Positions 26,291-39,000 of a DNA stretch of 64,000 bases are shown here, one piece after another. The translations under genes were made by a program, and so were the position numbers. Origin of the DNA: Paragonimus westermani (Eukaryota > Platyhelminthes > Trematoda > Plagiorchiida > Troglotrematidae); assembly GCA_008508345.1 (NCBI GenBank), contig QNGE01002990.1:10097-74096 (forward strand). Reading direction: 5' to 3'. The notes beneath the pieces were generated by a model. The model did not search any database, was not told the origin of the DNA, and worked only from the letters and a program-made list of their open reading frames with translations. Numbering within the stretch: the first letter of the stretch is position 1; each line of letters opens with the position of its first letter.

Positions 26291-27385
26291 GGACCGGAAT
26301 TTACGCTCCGGATTGATGGTTGCACTCCGACCTTCGTGTTTGTGGGAATAGTGCATTAGCCACAAAGTCAGTAACCTCACAATAAACCTGACCGCATAGT
26401 CATATTCACGCACTGAATCGAAACTTTATGTGAATACTGTTCAGGTTGCTTGATCGTTTAGAATGGAAAGTAACCAGCACCGGTCTGTTCGATCCACTCG
26501 ATAACTCCGTGACCAGGACTCCTCAGTTTGTCTGGGGTTAGTGTCTCTAATTAACCAACTGAGCATAGTTTAAATCCTAAAAGTAGTTCAGGGAATTAGA
26601 ATATTTCAAGTGTAACATCAACCGAAGTTGATGTTCAGTTTAAAATAACATTCTTGAAATACTACTAAAACAATCCTGTTTTGTCGAAATCCCTCAACCC
26701 CACCATTCAGATGAAGTTATCAGTTTAATTTAAACTTTACAATGTGGCAAGTACAATCCGGTCAAAGAACGTATCGACTGAAAGTTAATTGAAGCTTGTA
26801 CCCCCGGGATTCACAAGTCATCCGCATAAATCCAGTGCTGGTGAACTACAAAGACACAATGAACTTGGTCATTGCGATGTAGCATATCAGCTGGCATATT
26901 CGCCGGTCAAAGTGACATAAACCCAGTGTCGACTTTTTTCTGTCCAGCCACAACAAGTCGTCGTTATTTCCTAAGTACCCGTATGTGCACGCGACGGTCT
27001 TCAACCTTTCGCTCTAACAAAGCCCTCAAGTACCACGTAGACTTAAGGGCAGAAAATGAGCTCAATTTAAAGTCACCCCAATTAATGTGATGATTTTTGT
27101 GATGTGAGAAGTGTTCTAAAGCTTTTGTCTGAGATAAACGGTCCTAGACTAACTAAAAAACAGGGCATTACTTTTCGACGAGATCTTCATGGTCATCAAC
27201 GTAGGTTTCTTACCGCTCACTTAGTTACACATTATCATTCAAACACAAGCGTCGCCTTGCTTGGTCATCCGATCTTTTGCGCTTGGCTTGGAAATCAGTG
27301 TTTGCATGGTAAGTACTGATTTTTGGATCAACTCGGTCACCGAGAGTGAGATCCGGAAAATAATCCCATTTCTTGAATTTCAAAT

Positions 27386-28012
27386 TCAAGAGAGACATTC
27401 GTTATTAATCCAGCTGTGTAGACCGGCGCAATTCCGTAAAGAACTAAGCCACCGACATTTAAATTTCTCTTCCGATTTCAAGTTATCAAACCGTACAGTC
27501 AGTGCGGAAGACCGGTGTCGTAGGTTCCCGTGGATGTAACCTTTGCACCTCATAACCAGTAAACCGGACACCCTTAACGTCATAGAAAATGGTGTACAGA
27601 GTATCGATAGTGTTGAGATGTTTCCGTTGTTCAGTTTCTTCCTTCGTCTGTGAATCGCGGTGGTTGATTCAGGTCTCAGTCTCAGCAACTAATCGCCACT
27701 TAGAACGATACCGGTTGGCCTGCGTACGCCAAAAATCTCTTTGGAAGCGTTTTCGTTCCATCTGCGACGGTCATTGGTCTTTGATAAAGTCGAAACTGGG
27801 GTCCACTTCTTATTTTCTGAAGGGCTGACGGAAGTGCCTACGAAACTATGAAAGCTATGATCATTGGTGAATGGTGACCAATTAATTTCCTTCAAACTAC
27901 CGCCCAAATTGTTTGCGACCTCGCACTGCCGCCTCCGTTGATCTAATTTTGCGGTAGGTGTTGCAAGATTCTTCGGAAGTCGGTTGAAATGACAGGCTAG
28001 ATATTGGCACAA
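27386..28012 (-). other. Unrecognised minus frame, about 208 codons with one in-frame stop
   Basis: Two minus frames (27689-28012, 107 codons; 27386-27688, 100 codons) are in the same frame and separated only by a single stop codon, followed at once by ATG. Reading upstream, the frame also stays open for some distance beyond 28012. The translation is rich in Arg, Ser and Asn, with no clear domain or membrane segment. A run this long is unusual for the region, so it may be the relic of a retroelement or a degraded gene. I do not recognise a family. Confidence 0.25.
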
Positions 28013-31000
28013 GTTCCACGGACAACCTTGCGCTGCGAAACTCAGCAGCCAAATGTCTGACCTTAGAATGCGAATGACGTCCGGCCTTGAAAACGTTTAT
28101 CGTGTGCTGATTGACATCCTATGGAATGGTTCTGCTGAGCGATATAAACCTCGTAGCCAATTTAACGTGTTTTCTTCGGCCTTAACAAATGAACACAAAA
28201 TAACCTAGCGGGGCCTGAATGAATAGTGACAAACTCTAAAGTTCATCAAAGTGGTACTCTAATGTGGGGCCACAAATGGCCGTAATTCGCAATTTCGGTG
28301 TAATCTGAATCAGTCAGGATGGTAGGTTTCGAAACCGTTTGCTGAAATGCAACACAAATTGAGAAATGATGAAAAACATTTAAAGCTTATTCCACTGCAA
28401 AACACAAAGCCCTTCTGTAATGTACGCGATAGGACAACGGATGAAATCTTCTTCCGGTAGAAGAAGTCAAGTTTCATATGGTTTGCACTACTCCGCCTCT
28501 GAGGGAAAACGCTTTATAAGACCATCCGATTTCGTATCCGAACGTAAGATTTACGTATATAAAAAAATTAAGGTGAGGGTTCTTTGGAGACGTTGGAAAA
28601 TTTCTTAAGTTGCCAGTAATAATTGAAAGCCACCTACCAAGACACCTGGAGAGGCTTGACAACAGACGCCAAACTGTAAATACCATAACAGCTAGGACAA
28701 ACTGATCTGTAGAGCTAATGGGATAGACAGAGTTTGCCCCGACTGCATGACGTTTGTTTAATTAGATAAAACATCTCATTAGGAATTGGTAGGATAAAGC
28801 ACACAAGTTGAGAGCGAGAACAGAAATGCAGGGACGATTGCGTGCTGTGCACACCGGAGTCAGTGATCAGTGGAGCAGACGCTGAGATAATCAACCAATC
28901 CAAAGAAACTGAGTGCTATTTTTAAAATCAGCTCGTATGTGTTTTTGTGGGGTGCCCAGTGCCAATCGAATTGTGGAGGCTGTTACTTCATGAAGTCCAA
29001 TATTCCTAATCGAATTGGCTTTACTGTTTGGACGAATTTCAAGAAGTATATGCTTAATTTGTTTAGTTCCCCTCTAATTCTAAGAAAGTTATGTTCTGCT
29101 TGATAACTATGAGTGTGACACGAACATCTTAGCCTGGAGTGCAGTCCGAAATGTTGGCTCACAGTAGAAGATGCGGGGAGTAAAATCATATTTCAGTAAT
29201 CCGTCGTAACTCTTCTTTCCTCAAACTTATCCGAGTTGACCACTGTTCAGGGAAAAACTGAACTTTTCCCAAGCCTTAAATATATTCCGTGGTGCATGTA
29301 AAACCTTCCCTCTGTAAACAGGGAGTCGGAAAATGTAACACGCTTAAATTCGGACCTCCTTCGCCCTTGTAACATTGCCCGAGATATGACTGAACAAACT
29401 TGTGTTGGAACAAATAAACTCATTTTTCCCACTGATGAGTCACAGTTGTTCTCAGGTTCGTGAACTCAAAAACCGGTGACCGGTGATCCTGTCTTAGTGT
29501 TGCTATCACCAACCTTGTCACGGACATGACAACCACGGTATTCCCGTTCAGGTGTTGTGTCACTCAATTGCGTCACGTCTAGTTGTTCGAGCAGTGTTGC
29601 ACAGCCGTAGCAACTAACCATAGGCGTGCTATTTGAGACTCGGTTACCGGAATGAATCATGATCAGACCTCAAGAAGGTTGACAGAGGGGGATATTGGTC
29701 TGGATCACACAATGTGAGGAACATCAAAAGAAGACGGCCAAAGCCCGAGGGCATTGGGCTGAATTCCAAACGGTAAGCCGTTACAACAAAATTTGAGGTA
29801 AATCGTTCTAGTCCAAACTGCATGTGCAATTCCCTGTCCATCGGAGACAGTTCAAGTAGATACAATAAGCCGTTTAGAAAGGATTTTTGCAAAATTGACC
29901 CTATTAGCTAGTTTGACATTAGGTGTGGTTTATGCAGAATTGTGTATTGTGTTCTGAGTGATCAGATATGATTATAAAAGAACGAATAATATTAATGGGC
30001 GAGAAACGGTCAGAAACAAATTATAAGGTCCCGTAACGAAGATGAGAACACAACCTTGGTCATCCTTCTATCCACCAAAGGTTATATGCATTAGAGACGG
30101 TCTTCGACCTTATGAGATCATCAAATGGGTAACTCATGTGCAAATATATACACACTAGCAAAATGCACCCATAAAATAAAGTGTACTGCATATCGCCAGA
30201 AAAACTAACGGGCAAACGCCACATTTACAACGCCAAAGTGGTTGACTGGTCAATACATTCTATCTTGGTCACTCCACTATGCTTACTAGGTGACGATTTA
30301 ACAGGTGAATTTAACAGAGTATGATGACTATTGGTACATCTGAATGCATGAACTTACGAATAAGCCAACATTGCAGATTTACAGGTTACTCATGCGGAAA
30401 TTCGGTATATTACTGTCCAGGATTTTGGTGAAAATGATCAGTTAGATTGGAATGAACAGTTATCGGAAATCATTGTCTTTGCGACGCCAATGAATATCTG
30501 TTTCCCTAACAAGAGTTGAATTTGGACAAAGGTCGCCAGCTCCAAACTGGTCATAACTTAGCTAATTCTAATCGTATAGTCTGCGATGTGATGCTAACTC
30601 CCACACATTAGATGACATCTGACGGTAAGTAACGGTTAAATCGCACAATAAAACATTGCCAGCGAGAAGAATCCAATGCTGACAACTGCCGTTCAGTATT
30701 TGAGTTTTTATACACAAAATCAGGTTTGCTGATAAATGTGAGCAACGCAAAAGTCTGCTGGAAATACAGTTGGATAAGCTGAACTGTCTAACGTGAACTT
30801 TATATTTCAGCCATCCCTGTTTTTGTGCGCATATCCTCGTTTTATCCATCAGGTTCCTCCATTCCCTGCTCCGGGTTGTGTGGATGCAATTTTCTCTTGT
30901 TTAGACCGGAAACATATTGTTGTGTTTATTAGGAAAGCTTAATATTTTCAGATGAAACGGCCATTATCACGCTAATTCCTTCCGTCATTGACCCTATCCA

Positions 31001-34000
31001 CTGGATATCGAACTGACTGCTAGAACGTGTATATGATCAACTCGATCTCATGCTCACCGATATTTTGTGAATTGAAACTTTGTTTGTTGGATTTACAGTC
31101 TCCGACGCATTTATGATGAACGTATCAGATAACAGCTGTTTTTGATAACTTGTCATCAAGCGGTTACATGAATTTGCCATGACGGTAGACTCGGAACAAC
31201 ATACCGATGATAGTCATTGCAGAGAAAAAAGTTGAGGGGGATATATCCTGGTAATGATTTGACTGATTACTTTCATTCTTTCGCTAATGCGCATTGGTTG
31301 GCCACTGATTCAATCGACTTCACAGATGGATGAAATTGGCACCTAAACAATCTTTCGATAACTCACTACTGTATCAGCTGATATGATTTCAATACCCTCA
31401 TCAATGTAGAGTGGTCAAACACAGTCTGTCTGCTTACGGCGGACCACTCGAAAGCCTCCATCAACGTACGCTCGGTGTCCACCTTCCGTCTGCACCCAAT
31501 TTTGCTAGTGCGGTCTCATTTTGAAAGGGCACACTGTACACGTTCGATTCTAAAATGATAAGCACAAGCCAACTATTGAAGACAGCTTTATGAAAGTAAC
31601 CTAGTTATTATGTATGTTACCATTCACAAAGTCACGCTCGGAAGCCAATGATAAAACATTCATTGTCAAACTATTCTTCTTATGGGCGGCTAACTGACTA
31701 ACTGGATGTGTTGCCCGTCGTTTCGTCTACTTTGAACAGGATGTCAATTCTCACCAATCTTTTTACATATCTACACAGTGAGTTATATATCAAGCGATTT
31801 TATGATTGATAATTCATGAAGGACTAGTGAGGGAGTCAAATATCACAAAGAACTCCCCCTCTGTTGTCTAGCCCCACGCTGCTTCATACGTTGTTTAGTC
31901 GGTGAGTTATTTACAATCGATTGCAAGGCTTCATTGCAAGACAGATTGAAGTGAGTTGGTGATAGAGAGAAAACTGACCAGCCTAGAATAACATTACAAT
32001 TGGTAACGATCATTAATAGCCAACTCAAAGCATAAACATTCGTAACAAGTAACACCACAATGTGGATTCGACCATCAACGTATCCTTCAAAGAAGAAACG
32101 GATCAGTGAGACAGAAAGTTCTTGTCTACTGAAACAAATAAGTTTGGTAAAATAGAGTGTAACGAACAAACTCGTTTTCATGTGTTCATAATCAGGTTGG
32201 ATATATAACATATGTATCTATTGTACAAAAGGTGAAAACAGAACTTTTTCCCACACTCTAGTTTCCCAAACCATACTGAGAAAATTTGCACAAAAAAAAC
32301 AGGCTTACCTCGTAGTTTCAGTTATCAGATTACAAATGCTTCAATCATTTAATTAAGATGAACGGAATTTCAGAAACACTTGGAAGTACTGGATAATCCA
32401 GTTCACTTTAGGCGTCAATTTCTGTTAGAGGTTTCGTCAGACTAGTGATGTAATTTTACTTCACTTAAGTCCATCCTGCAGCAACTACAATCAATCTTGT
32501 ATCTGGTTCATGTAAATTCACGAAATTTCTATCAGGACTGAAAGCTACCAGTAAACCGGATTACCGACTGTTAGTAAGTTGCCCCGAAATTGTGATTGCT
32601 CTAACGGTTTCAAGCATATTTCATCATGCCGAAGTTGTTGACCCAACCGACAATACTGTGTCATTAAATAATCAGAACAATTGTTCCGATTTTACAACGT
32701 ATGATAAGACTAGTGATGTGTGATTATTGGTCAGAAAGCGCCGGAAATACATGAGTGGTTTCGTGGTTGTTGCTATTCAGCATGTATGCGTCCCCAGTTC
32801 AGTTGCTCATGAAACACACACTGGTTTTACCGCGATACATTAAGGTTGAGGAGACTGAATTTCCACATAGTACCACTTGGTGCTTCTAAATTCGGCACTG
32901 ATCTACGGTCTTTATCGAGTCTGAGATAACGGAGACAGCTAACTCGTAAATGAGATAATATTTACGATTGTTCAGATTATTATGGTTTTCATGACCCGAA
33001 AACACCATGAACATTGTGCGACTAGAACTATGAGCTATCACCGGTTGTAACCACCAACAGTGGGTATTCAGTTGCCGTTCTAGGTATATCTCATTCTCTG
33101 TAAGAAGGTTGTAGGTAAACATTGTTTGTAGTCTTCGGGCTACACAAGTGAACTTCAGCTGAGCTACTCACTGAAGCTCTCCGTGTAGAATAACTTTGAA
33201 ACAGGTAAAACTCACCACCGAAATTCAGAAAACCCAAATAGTCAAACGTTTGTATAAAGTAATGTGATTTTAACAACACTGCTAACAGGATTGAAATAAA
33301 CCATATAGTGAGAAGATTTGAGGGTTAAAAGTCATCCTACCTGGTTTTTGATCAGATAAGTGTCTTGTCAATGACCACTCACAAATGAGTCTTACACTGT
33401 GCTTGATTTCGTCTCAGTTAGAGCTAGTTCGAGAAAGCTAATCGTTGCAACCATTGCCGACTGGTCGTGAGTAGAACCATTATGGAGATCCATCGAAGTT
33501 CCATCAAAACCGATACTCATGGGACATGGGACCGAGTTAACTACAACAGAAGAGCTCCTGGTGTGCAGTTCACTTCGGCTGCTAGTTCTCCCTAACAATC
33601 CAGCGGAGATAAAATTGTTCGTGGAGTGTCGGCTTCAGAATGCACACATGCCACATATATTGAGTGCGGTACATTCGCCTTATTGTGGGATGTGTGCTGC
33701 ACACTGAAAAGCCATTATAAACACCGACATGTTTTGCAGAAAGATAAGGCCGCTTTATTTGTTTCTATTCAGCTGTAATCTATCTTATGTCAGCTAGATG
33801 CATGGACAAATATTTTACTGTGGGCATTCAGTCACCTAAAGGGCTATTCTTGGACAGTCAAACTTACATGGCATTTTTGCGGTTTGTGGATGAAACTCAG
33901 AACAGGCCACACCAGTCCATAGAATTGTAACGTGATAAGTCAGATCACAGCCGTTTGGAGTGTGTTGGATGTGCAAGAATACCACACATACAGTCTAAGA

Positions 34001-34550
34001 GATCAATGCCTGGTACTGTCGGGTAGATTGTGTTTGTCCCAGATTTCCACTACTTTTGGGACAATTGACCAGGAAATGTCAGTGTTTCATATGAGATGTT
34101 TTTGCCTACAACGACATAGATTATGGAGTTAATGGTAACTTTATTTTTTGTCATGCGGATGGGCAAACATTCCAAAGAAATCGTAGCTCACGGATCATTT
34201 AAACTAACACAAGGTGTTAAAAAAAGTTAAACCAGTTATCATTTTACAAAGTTTTGGTCTTAACTTATGGATTGTCATCATTCCTGATGATCACTATTGC
34301 CCAAAGAATAACTGCTCTGAAGAAAAGCTTGTACGCTCATTTCTGATGAACATCATATGATCTGGTCGGACTAAAAAAATTTGCCGAAACGCTGGTTATT
34401 CGGATAAATGGTTCGTTTTTATCAGTGAATGCCCGTAACCGGGGTTGGTAACCTTGCCCTTAATCATCATCGTGTCCGAAGTACTGCCAAATCGATTTTC
34501 TATTCCAGATTACATTCTACTGTCTGCTGTTAGGACGACTGCTTGTGTGA

Positions 34551-34829
34551 CGCGTAAATTGCATTGCTAAGTAGCCCCCTGTCAACGCCCCCTGTGCCGA
34601 TACAGCCTTCTTGCCTGCCCCGTTAAAAAACAGCCAATCAGGTCAACCATGAGGATCAAGTAACCGCTGCTGTTCAGCGATTGGTCGAAACATACCGTCT
34701 GTGTGAGCGTTAAAGAGACAGGTTAAATTCAGGCACGCTAATCTGCTGAGCGCACACTCGTAGACTACCGGACCACCGTCACCCTCCGGCACTTAACTAA
34801 AGGAGAGAGGAATTCAGGAACTACCGTCT
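34551..34829 (+). promoter_or_regulatory. Likely promoter and 5' leader of the Dlx gene
   Basis: The 280 bases before the start codon are richer in GC than the flanking DNA. They contain a CCAAT box at 34634-34638 and an inverted one (ATTGG) at 34680-34684, about 150-195 bases before the ATG. No TATA box stands out. A TAA at 34794-34796 is in frame with the ATG at 34830, so the coding frame cannot extend further upstream without an additional exon. The transcription start is not determined. The promoter assignment is inference from position and CCAAT boxes. Confidence 0.4.
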
Positions 34830-36021
34830 ATGTTGCTCAATCGATCAAGTGAATCGATTTCACCTTTGGAGTCATACGATAACGCACGTTTGATGAGTGC
34901 GGATTTCGAACCACTGAATCTTGGCCTAAATGATACCATAGCAGCTAATTTTGATGTCAGTCTAATGGACGTGGCAATGTCTGACAAAGGTGCACAAATG
35001 ACAGGCGTTGATATAAAGTCAGTTGAAAGCGTTCTGGAGGCACCATTGTGTAGTCCGTCGCCGAGTGTGCAATGGGATCAGTTATCCCATGGTTCTGTCA
35101 CAGGCATGCCGCTTCAAATCCTCCCACCACAGTTTCCAACGATTTCTTCAAATATGGACGTAATCTGTAACCGTGAAGGACAGCATGTTGTTGACCGAAG
35201 AAATAAGACCTCTGCATGCAAAGACCAGATGGATAATATGACGCCCTACTTGCCAGCAAGAGTATCTGTGTCAGACCATGAATCCTACCCTATGCTTAGC
35301 CACGTTTATGACATTTTGGTGGAAAATGAACGTAAAAAAACAGAGCTGAGCACCACATCGGACTATCCGTTGGCATGCAAACGTACTTCGTTTCCGGAAA
35401 TGAATCAGACAGATGAATCCACTGAGCTAAAGTCTCAGGAGTTTAACTACGATTGTGGTTTGAGAGTGCGTAGTTCATCCAGCTCTGCCATTTGTCCTTC
35501 AGTAACATCTATTACAGAAACCTGTGGCGCTGAACGTTCAGCTTCTAACACGCATGAGGCAGACAACGAAGCACTTATTCATGTGTCCAGACACGGCGGT
35601 CAAGAAGAAAAGGCACATTCACCATTCGGGACCAGGAACAGTTTATCTGCCCATCGACTGCAACAATCAGCCCCAACCATACCGCCAGCTTACAGTACAC
35701 AAGTTACATCTGGCTCACTTTTTTCGAGATTTCAAAGAACTCACGGTAATGATTTCTTCCACCATCCCCATTTCATGCATACGAATACCATGCCTTCATC
35801 CCGTTTACCCTTGCTCAAATATGAGCACAACTTGTCCAGTCATTCGCCGTGTCCACAGGTAGTCCCCGTTCACGCTGAAAGGTTTGATAGTTACGGCGTG
35901 GTTACGACAAAGAATGGTCTCTCTGAATCTAACCTTTCCGGAGCAACTTCTCCATTTGTGGTGAATTTGGAAACGTCTGAGATTTTTGCGTACAATGGGG
36001 AAACACAAAGTTATCTCGACA
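34830..36021 (+). CDS. dlx: dlx exon 1 (residues 1-397 plus one base)
   Basis: The frame is open from ATG 34830 and would read on to a stop at 36147-36149. A strong donor (GTAAGT at 36022) ends the exon after one base of codon 398. Exon 2 supplies exactly the two missing bases, which makes that codon Asn. The encoded arm is low in complexity and rich in Ser, Thr and acidic residues, with a five-Ser run at 215-219 and an aromatic/His patch (FFHHPHFMH) near residue 310. I see no second DNA-binding domain. Codon use and the 1.2 kb open length make it a real exon, and the phase match to the homeobox exon ties it to this gene. Confidence 0.85.
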
Positions 36022-39000
36022 GTAAGTCAGAAGAAACATTTCTTTCACATGCTCATGTTAAACATGACGACCTAGTTGAGTATCATTTTGAAACAGCTTA
36101 CTTAACATTGCGTACAATGGTAAACAAAGCTTACTTTCGACGTTTTTAATTCCGTGATCAATGGTAGACAGTGTTGAGGTTTTGATAGGTTAATATCTTT
36201 GTCGTATGGAAAATCACGTTCGGAAACATTTGTTTGCAGGTCAGTGCGTCTATTCGACTGCCAGTCCCGTATGCACTATTAATAGTTTACAAAAAACAAC
36301 ACTGTCTTAACTTCGACACCTATAAGATTGACGTCGCTCCTGTTAAAACTCGTCAGCTGGGACTTGAAACCCCAGCCGTACCACTGTAAAACAGCCGTGT
36401 TAATCACTATGTCAGGTACTTCGCACTAAACACATATGTCCACAATATACACCACTATATACAACCGCTCAGGTGCATTTGCATCTGAGTGATGTTCAGG
36501 ATGCCGATCAGGTCAATAGGAGACGCAGAAACTGTCTTGTTAACCGCAATCAAAATCCTTGTGGCTAAGACTTCTCTGCTGGTTGAAGTCACAGAAAGCA
36601 ATAAACTTGTCGCATGTTATTCAAACTACCTGCAGACGGTTTTGCATTCGAAGCACCCTAACCTGTACGTTATGTGGTCCTAATTATAGGTTACAATACC
36701 TCAGTATTAAATGGCGAATGACGGGTAAAACGAGTTGTACAAATGGGAAATTGTGGGACCCACTGCCGACAGCGATGGCTGCACGCTTGAGACAGAGGCA
36801 ATCAGGATAAAAGTGTTGCTCCCCAGTACAGTAATTCTGCGTACCTTTTGTTGAATTAGATATGTGACACACAAGATGGATTTGCAGATAAGAATCCCTA
36901 CTACCAATCAGAGAATGTTGTTCAGTTGGATTGCTCAATGTTGATGCATCCGGTCTCTTTTAACAACTGCAATAGCAGAACTGTCGTTCATTTTTTTAAA
37001 AAGCAATTTCCTTTCATGGGGTTCAGTCTTGGGCAAGTGTATAATGACGAGGAAACTTTAAAGTGGTACCTCACAAAATTTCCTAGTATTACGGCACATC
37101 ATTAAACAGAAAGGTGTATTATAGGAAGACCGACTTATTGGAAGCCACATGTGTACTTGTGTACTCTCTTACAACAATCGTGATAGTGTCAGTACACAAT
37201 CAGTGATGTCTGTAAAATGGTGGACTGAATTTGTACAGATTGGACAGCAACAGTGCTCACCTATTCAAGTCCGAAATTGTCCGGAACTGACAGCGCCGAG
37301 TACTGACCGTATATTTGCTGGTTTTAACCCCGATTAGTTAGACTAATTTATCGATTTGGGTAGCCTTAGAGCTATCGGTCTATTCAAATCTAACTTAATG
37401 ATCAATAAATATACACAGTTACATTCCACGCCCGTTTAAAGCCAATTTTGTGACATTTCCACTGATCCATCCACCCCAATAAACATATTGGTTAGTGAAC
37501 TGCAACGTTCTTGCTATAATTTGACTGGTGACTTTCGATGTCATAAAGGTATTTCATGGGGAAAACTGTGTGAAGTCAACTGTTACGTAATTAGCCGATC
37601 AAACAGGAGCACCCTCAAGCAGCTATAGTCAGCCTATGGTTATCACTAGCCTGTGCGGCTCATTCTCGTCTTCCAAATGTGCGAGTCCAGACCTTAACTA
37701 TTTTCCAGTTATCTGTAAGCACGCCCGTCGATGCGTCGCGTTGGACTCACATTGATTCGTGGATTGAAGTGCACACAACCCCGTCATCAAACTCATTTCT
37801 TTTGTACGTAAGATTATCGTGTTCATCAGTTTAACTACATTCATTCTGCAACCCGTCCAGACAAAAAATAAGCGGTATTAATTGGTTTTTCCTACAAAAA
37901 TTCTTAGATCAGACTGAAACAGTTCTTTGGATGTTTGTTACTTTGTCTCTGTGACGCAAACTGTTGCTTCTCCGTCATTCTTGCTGGTTACTGTCCTAAG
38001 GTGGCAGTGTGAGCCACAGATAAGTGAGCGACCTTTTTCATACAGAAACAGTGCAGCTAGTATTTCGTTAGATTCTGAAATTTTGTGGTTTTTATTGCTT
38101 ACTAATTTTTTCATGAATGAACCGACCAGCACTATACAATGCAACTTATTCCACTCGTCTGATTTCTTTCACGCAATCATTCGAAGTGGACTCTGGCACT
38201 GAAGGAAGTACATGCAGCCAGTTCAGATTACTCTCGACACCGAGCGGTGTGTGAAAAAGAGTTCGACAAACTTCTTTCAGAAAGAGGCTGTCTGTTATGC
38301 TATCCAACGAAAGACACTTTATAAACGTGTACAGCTAACTAGCGGATTTAATGAAAATGAACCAGGCGATTGATTACAAGGTTCATCCAGTTGAATAGCA
38401 ATCAGCTTGTGAAGTTACAAATGCAGCAAATCATTGTGATAGTGTTCGTCAAATACACCGCTTCCATTACAAGGAGACAATTCATATGGATACGGATACC
38501 AGTTGTCTAGGTTTGTTTGTTAATTTTCGGTTCATTTTTCCAGAATAGTTATGCATAAAAGATGGTACCGAATACAGTTACAGTGTATAATAGCCAGAAA
38601 GGCGTAGGTCGTTGACTCTCGGTTGTACTTGGTGTCTACTGTTGAGCTTGTGGTCGTGGGTCCTAACCTAGCCTATCTTCAGTAGTCTGGAGTAGGTTCA
38701 GCTAATTTCACAACTACCTTGCCCATGGCTGATCCTAAGTCCATGTGGACGTAGCAGCTGATCTGGTAAGTAAGATGTAAACTAATTTTTATGTGGATCC
38801 ATAGACAATTGAATTTTCCTTGGGTCTAATTCAGGTGATCCATACGAAGTTTAAGAACCATATATATGTCGCCATCTTAAGAAAGCGACAGACCTCATGT
38901 TGATCTTCGAAGTAGCAAGAGTTGAATTTCCGACCTTTTTTACCATGAATAGTTTGCCAACTAGTAGACGACATACGTCTGAAGTTAGACAGTACATGTG

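Larger units (their letters stand above)
22653..34550. other. Gene-poor intergenic DNA upstream of the Dlx gene
   Basis: About 12 kb with no recognised gene. From 23195 to 26870 even short open frames are almost absent, so this is very unlikely to be coding. Repeat debris is visible, including a relative of the 60.5 kb fold-back repeat at about 26230-26290. A minus reading frame at 27386-28012 is open except for one stop, and a 122-codon minus frame sits at 31843-32211; neither is recognised. Being directly upstream of a developmental homeobox gene, this stretch may contain distal enhancers, but none can be identified from sequence alone. Confidence 0.45.

Noticed and set aside
31843..32211. 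122-codon minus frame with hydrophobic stretches
   Set aside because: It has no family similarity, no splice context and AT-driven hydrophobicity; too weak to call a membrane protein gene.
34811..34829. AG just before the dlx ATG as a trans-splicing or 5' UTR intron acceptor
   Set aside because: The preceding bases are purine-rich, with no polypyrimidine tract.
35524..35862. 112-codon + frame inside dlx exon 1
   Set aside because: It is a shifted-frame shadow of the 439-codon open frame of exon 1, which joins in phase to the homeobox exon.
36022..36149. Continuation of the exon 1 frame to the stop at 36147-36149 as the true gene end
   Set aside because: A strong GTAAGT at 36022 has exactly the phase needed for exon 2, and a homeobox gene without its homeodomain would make little sense.
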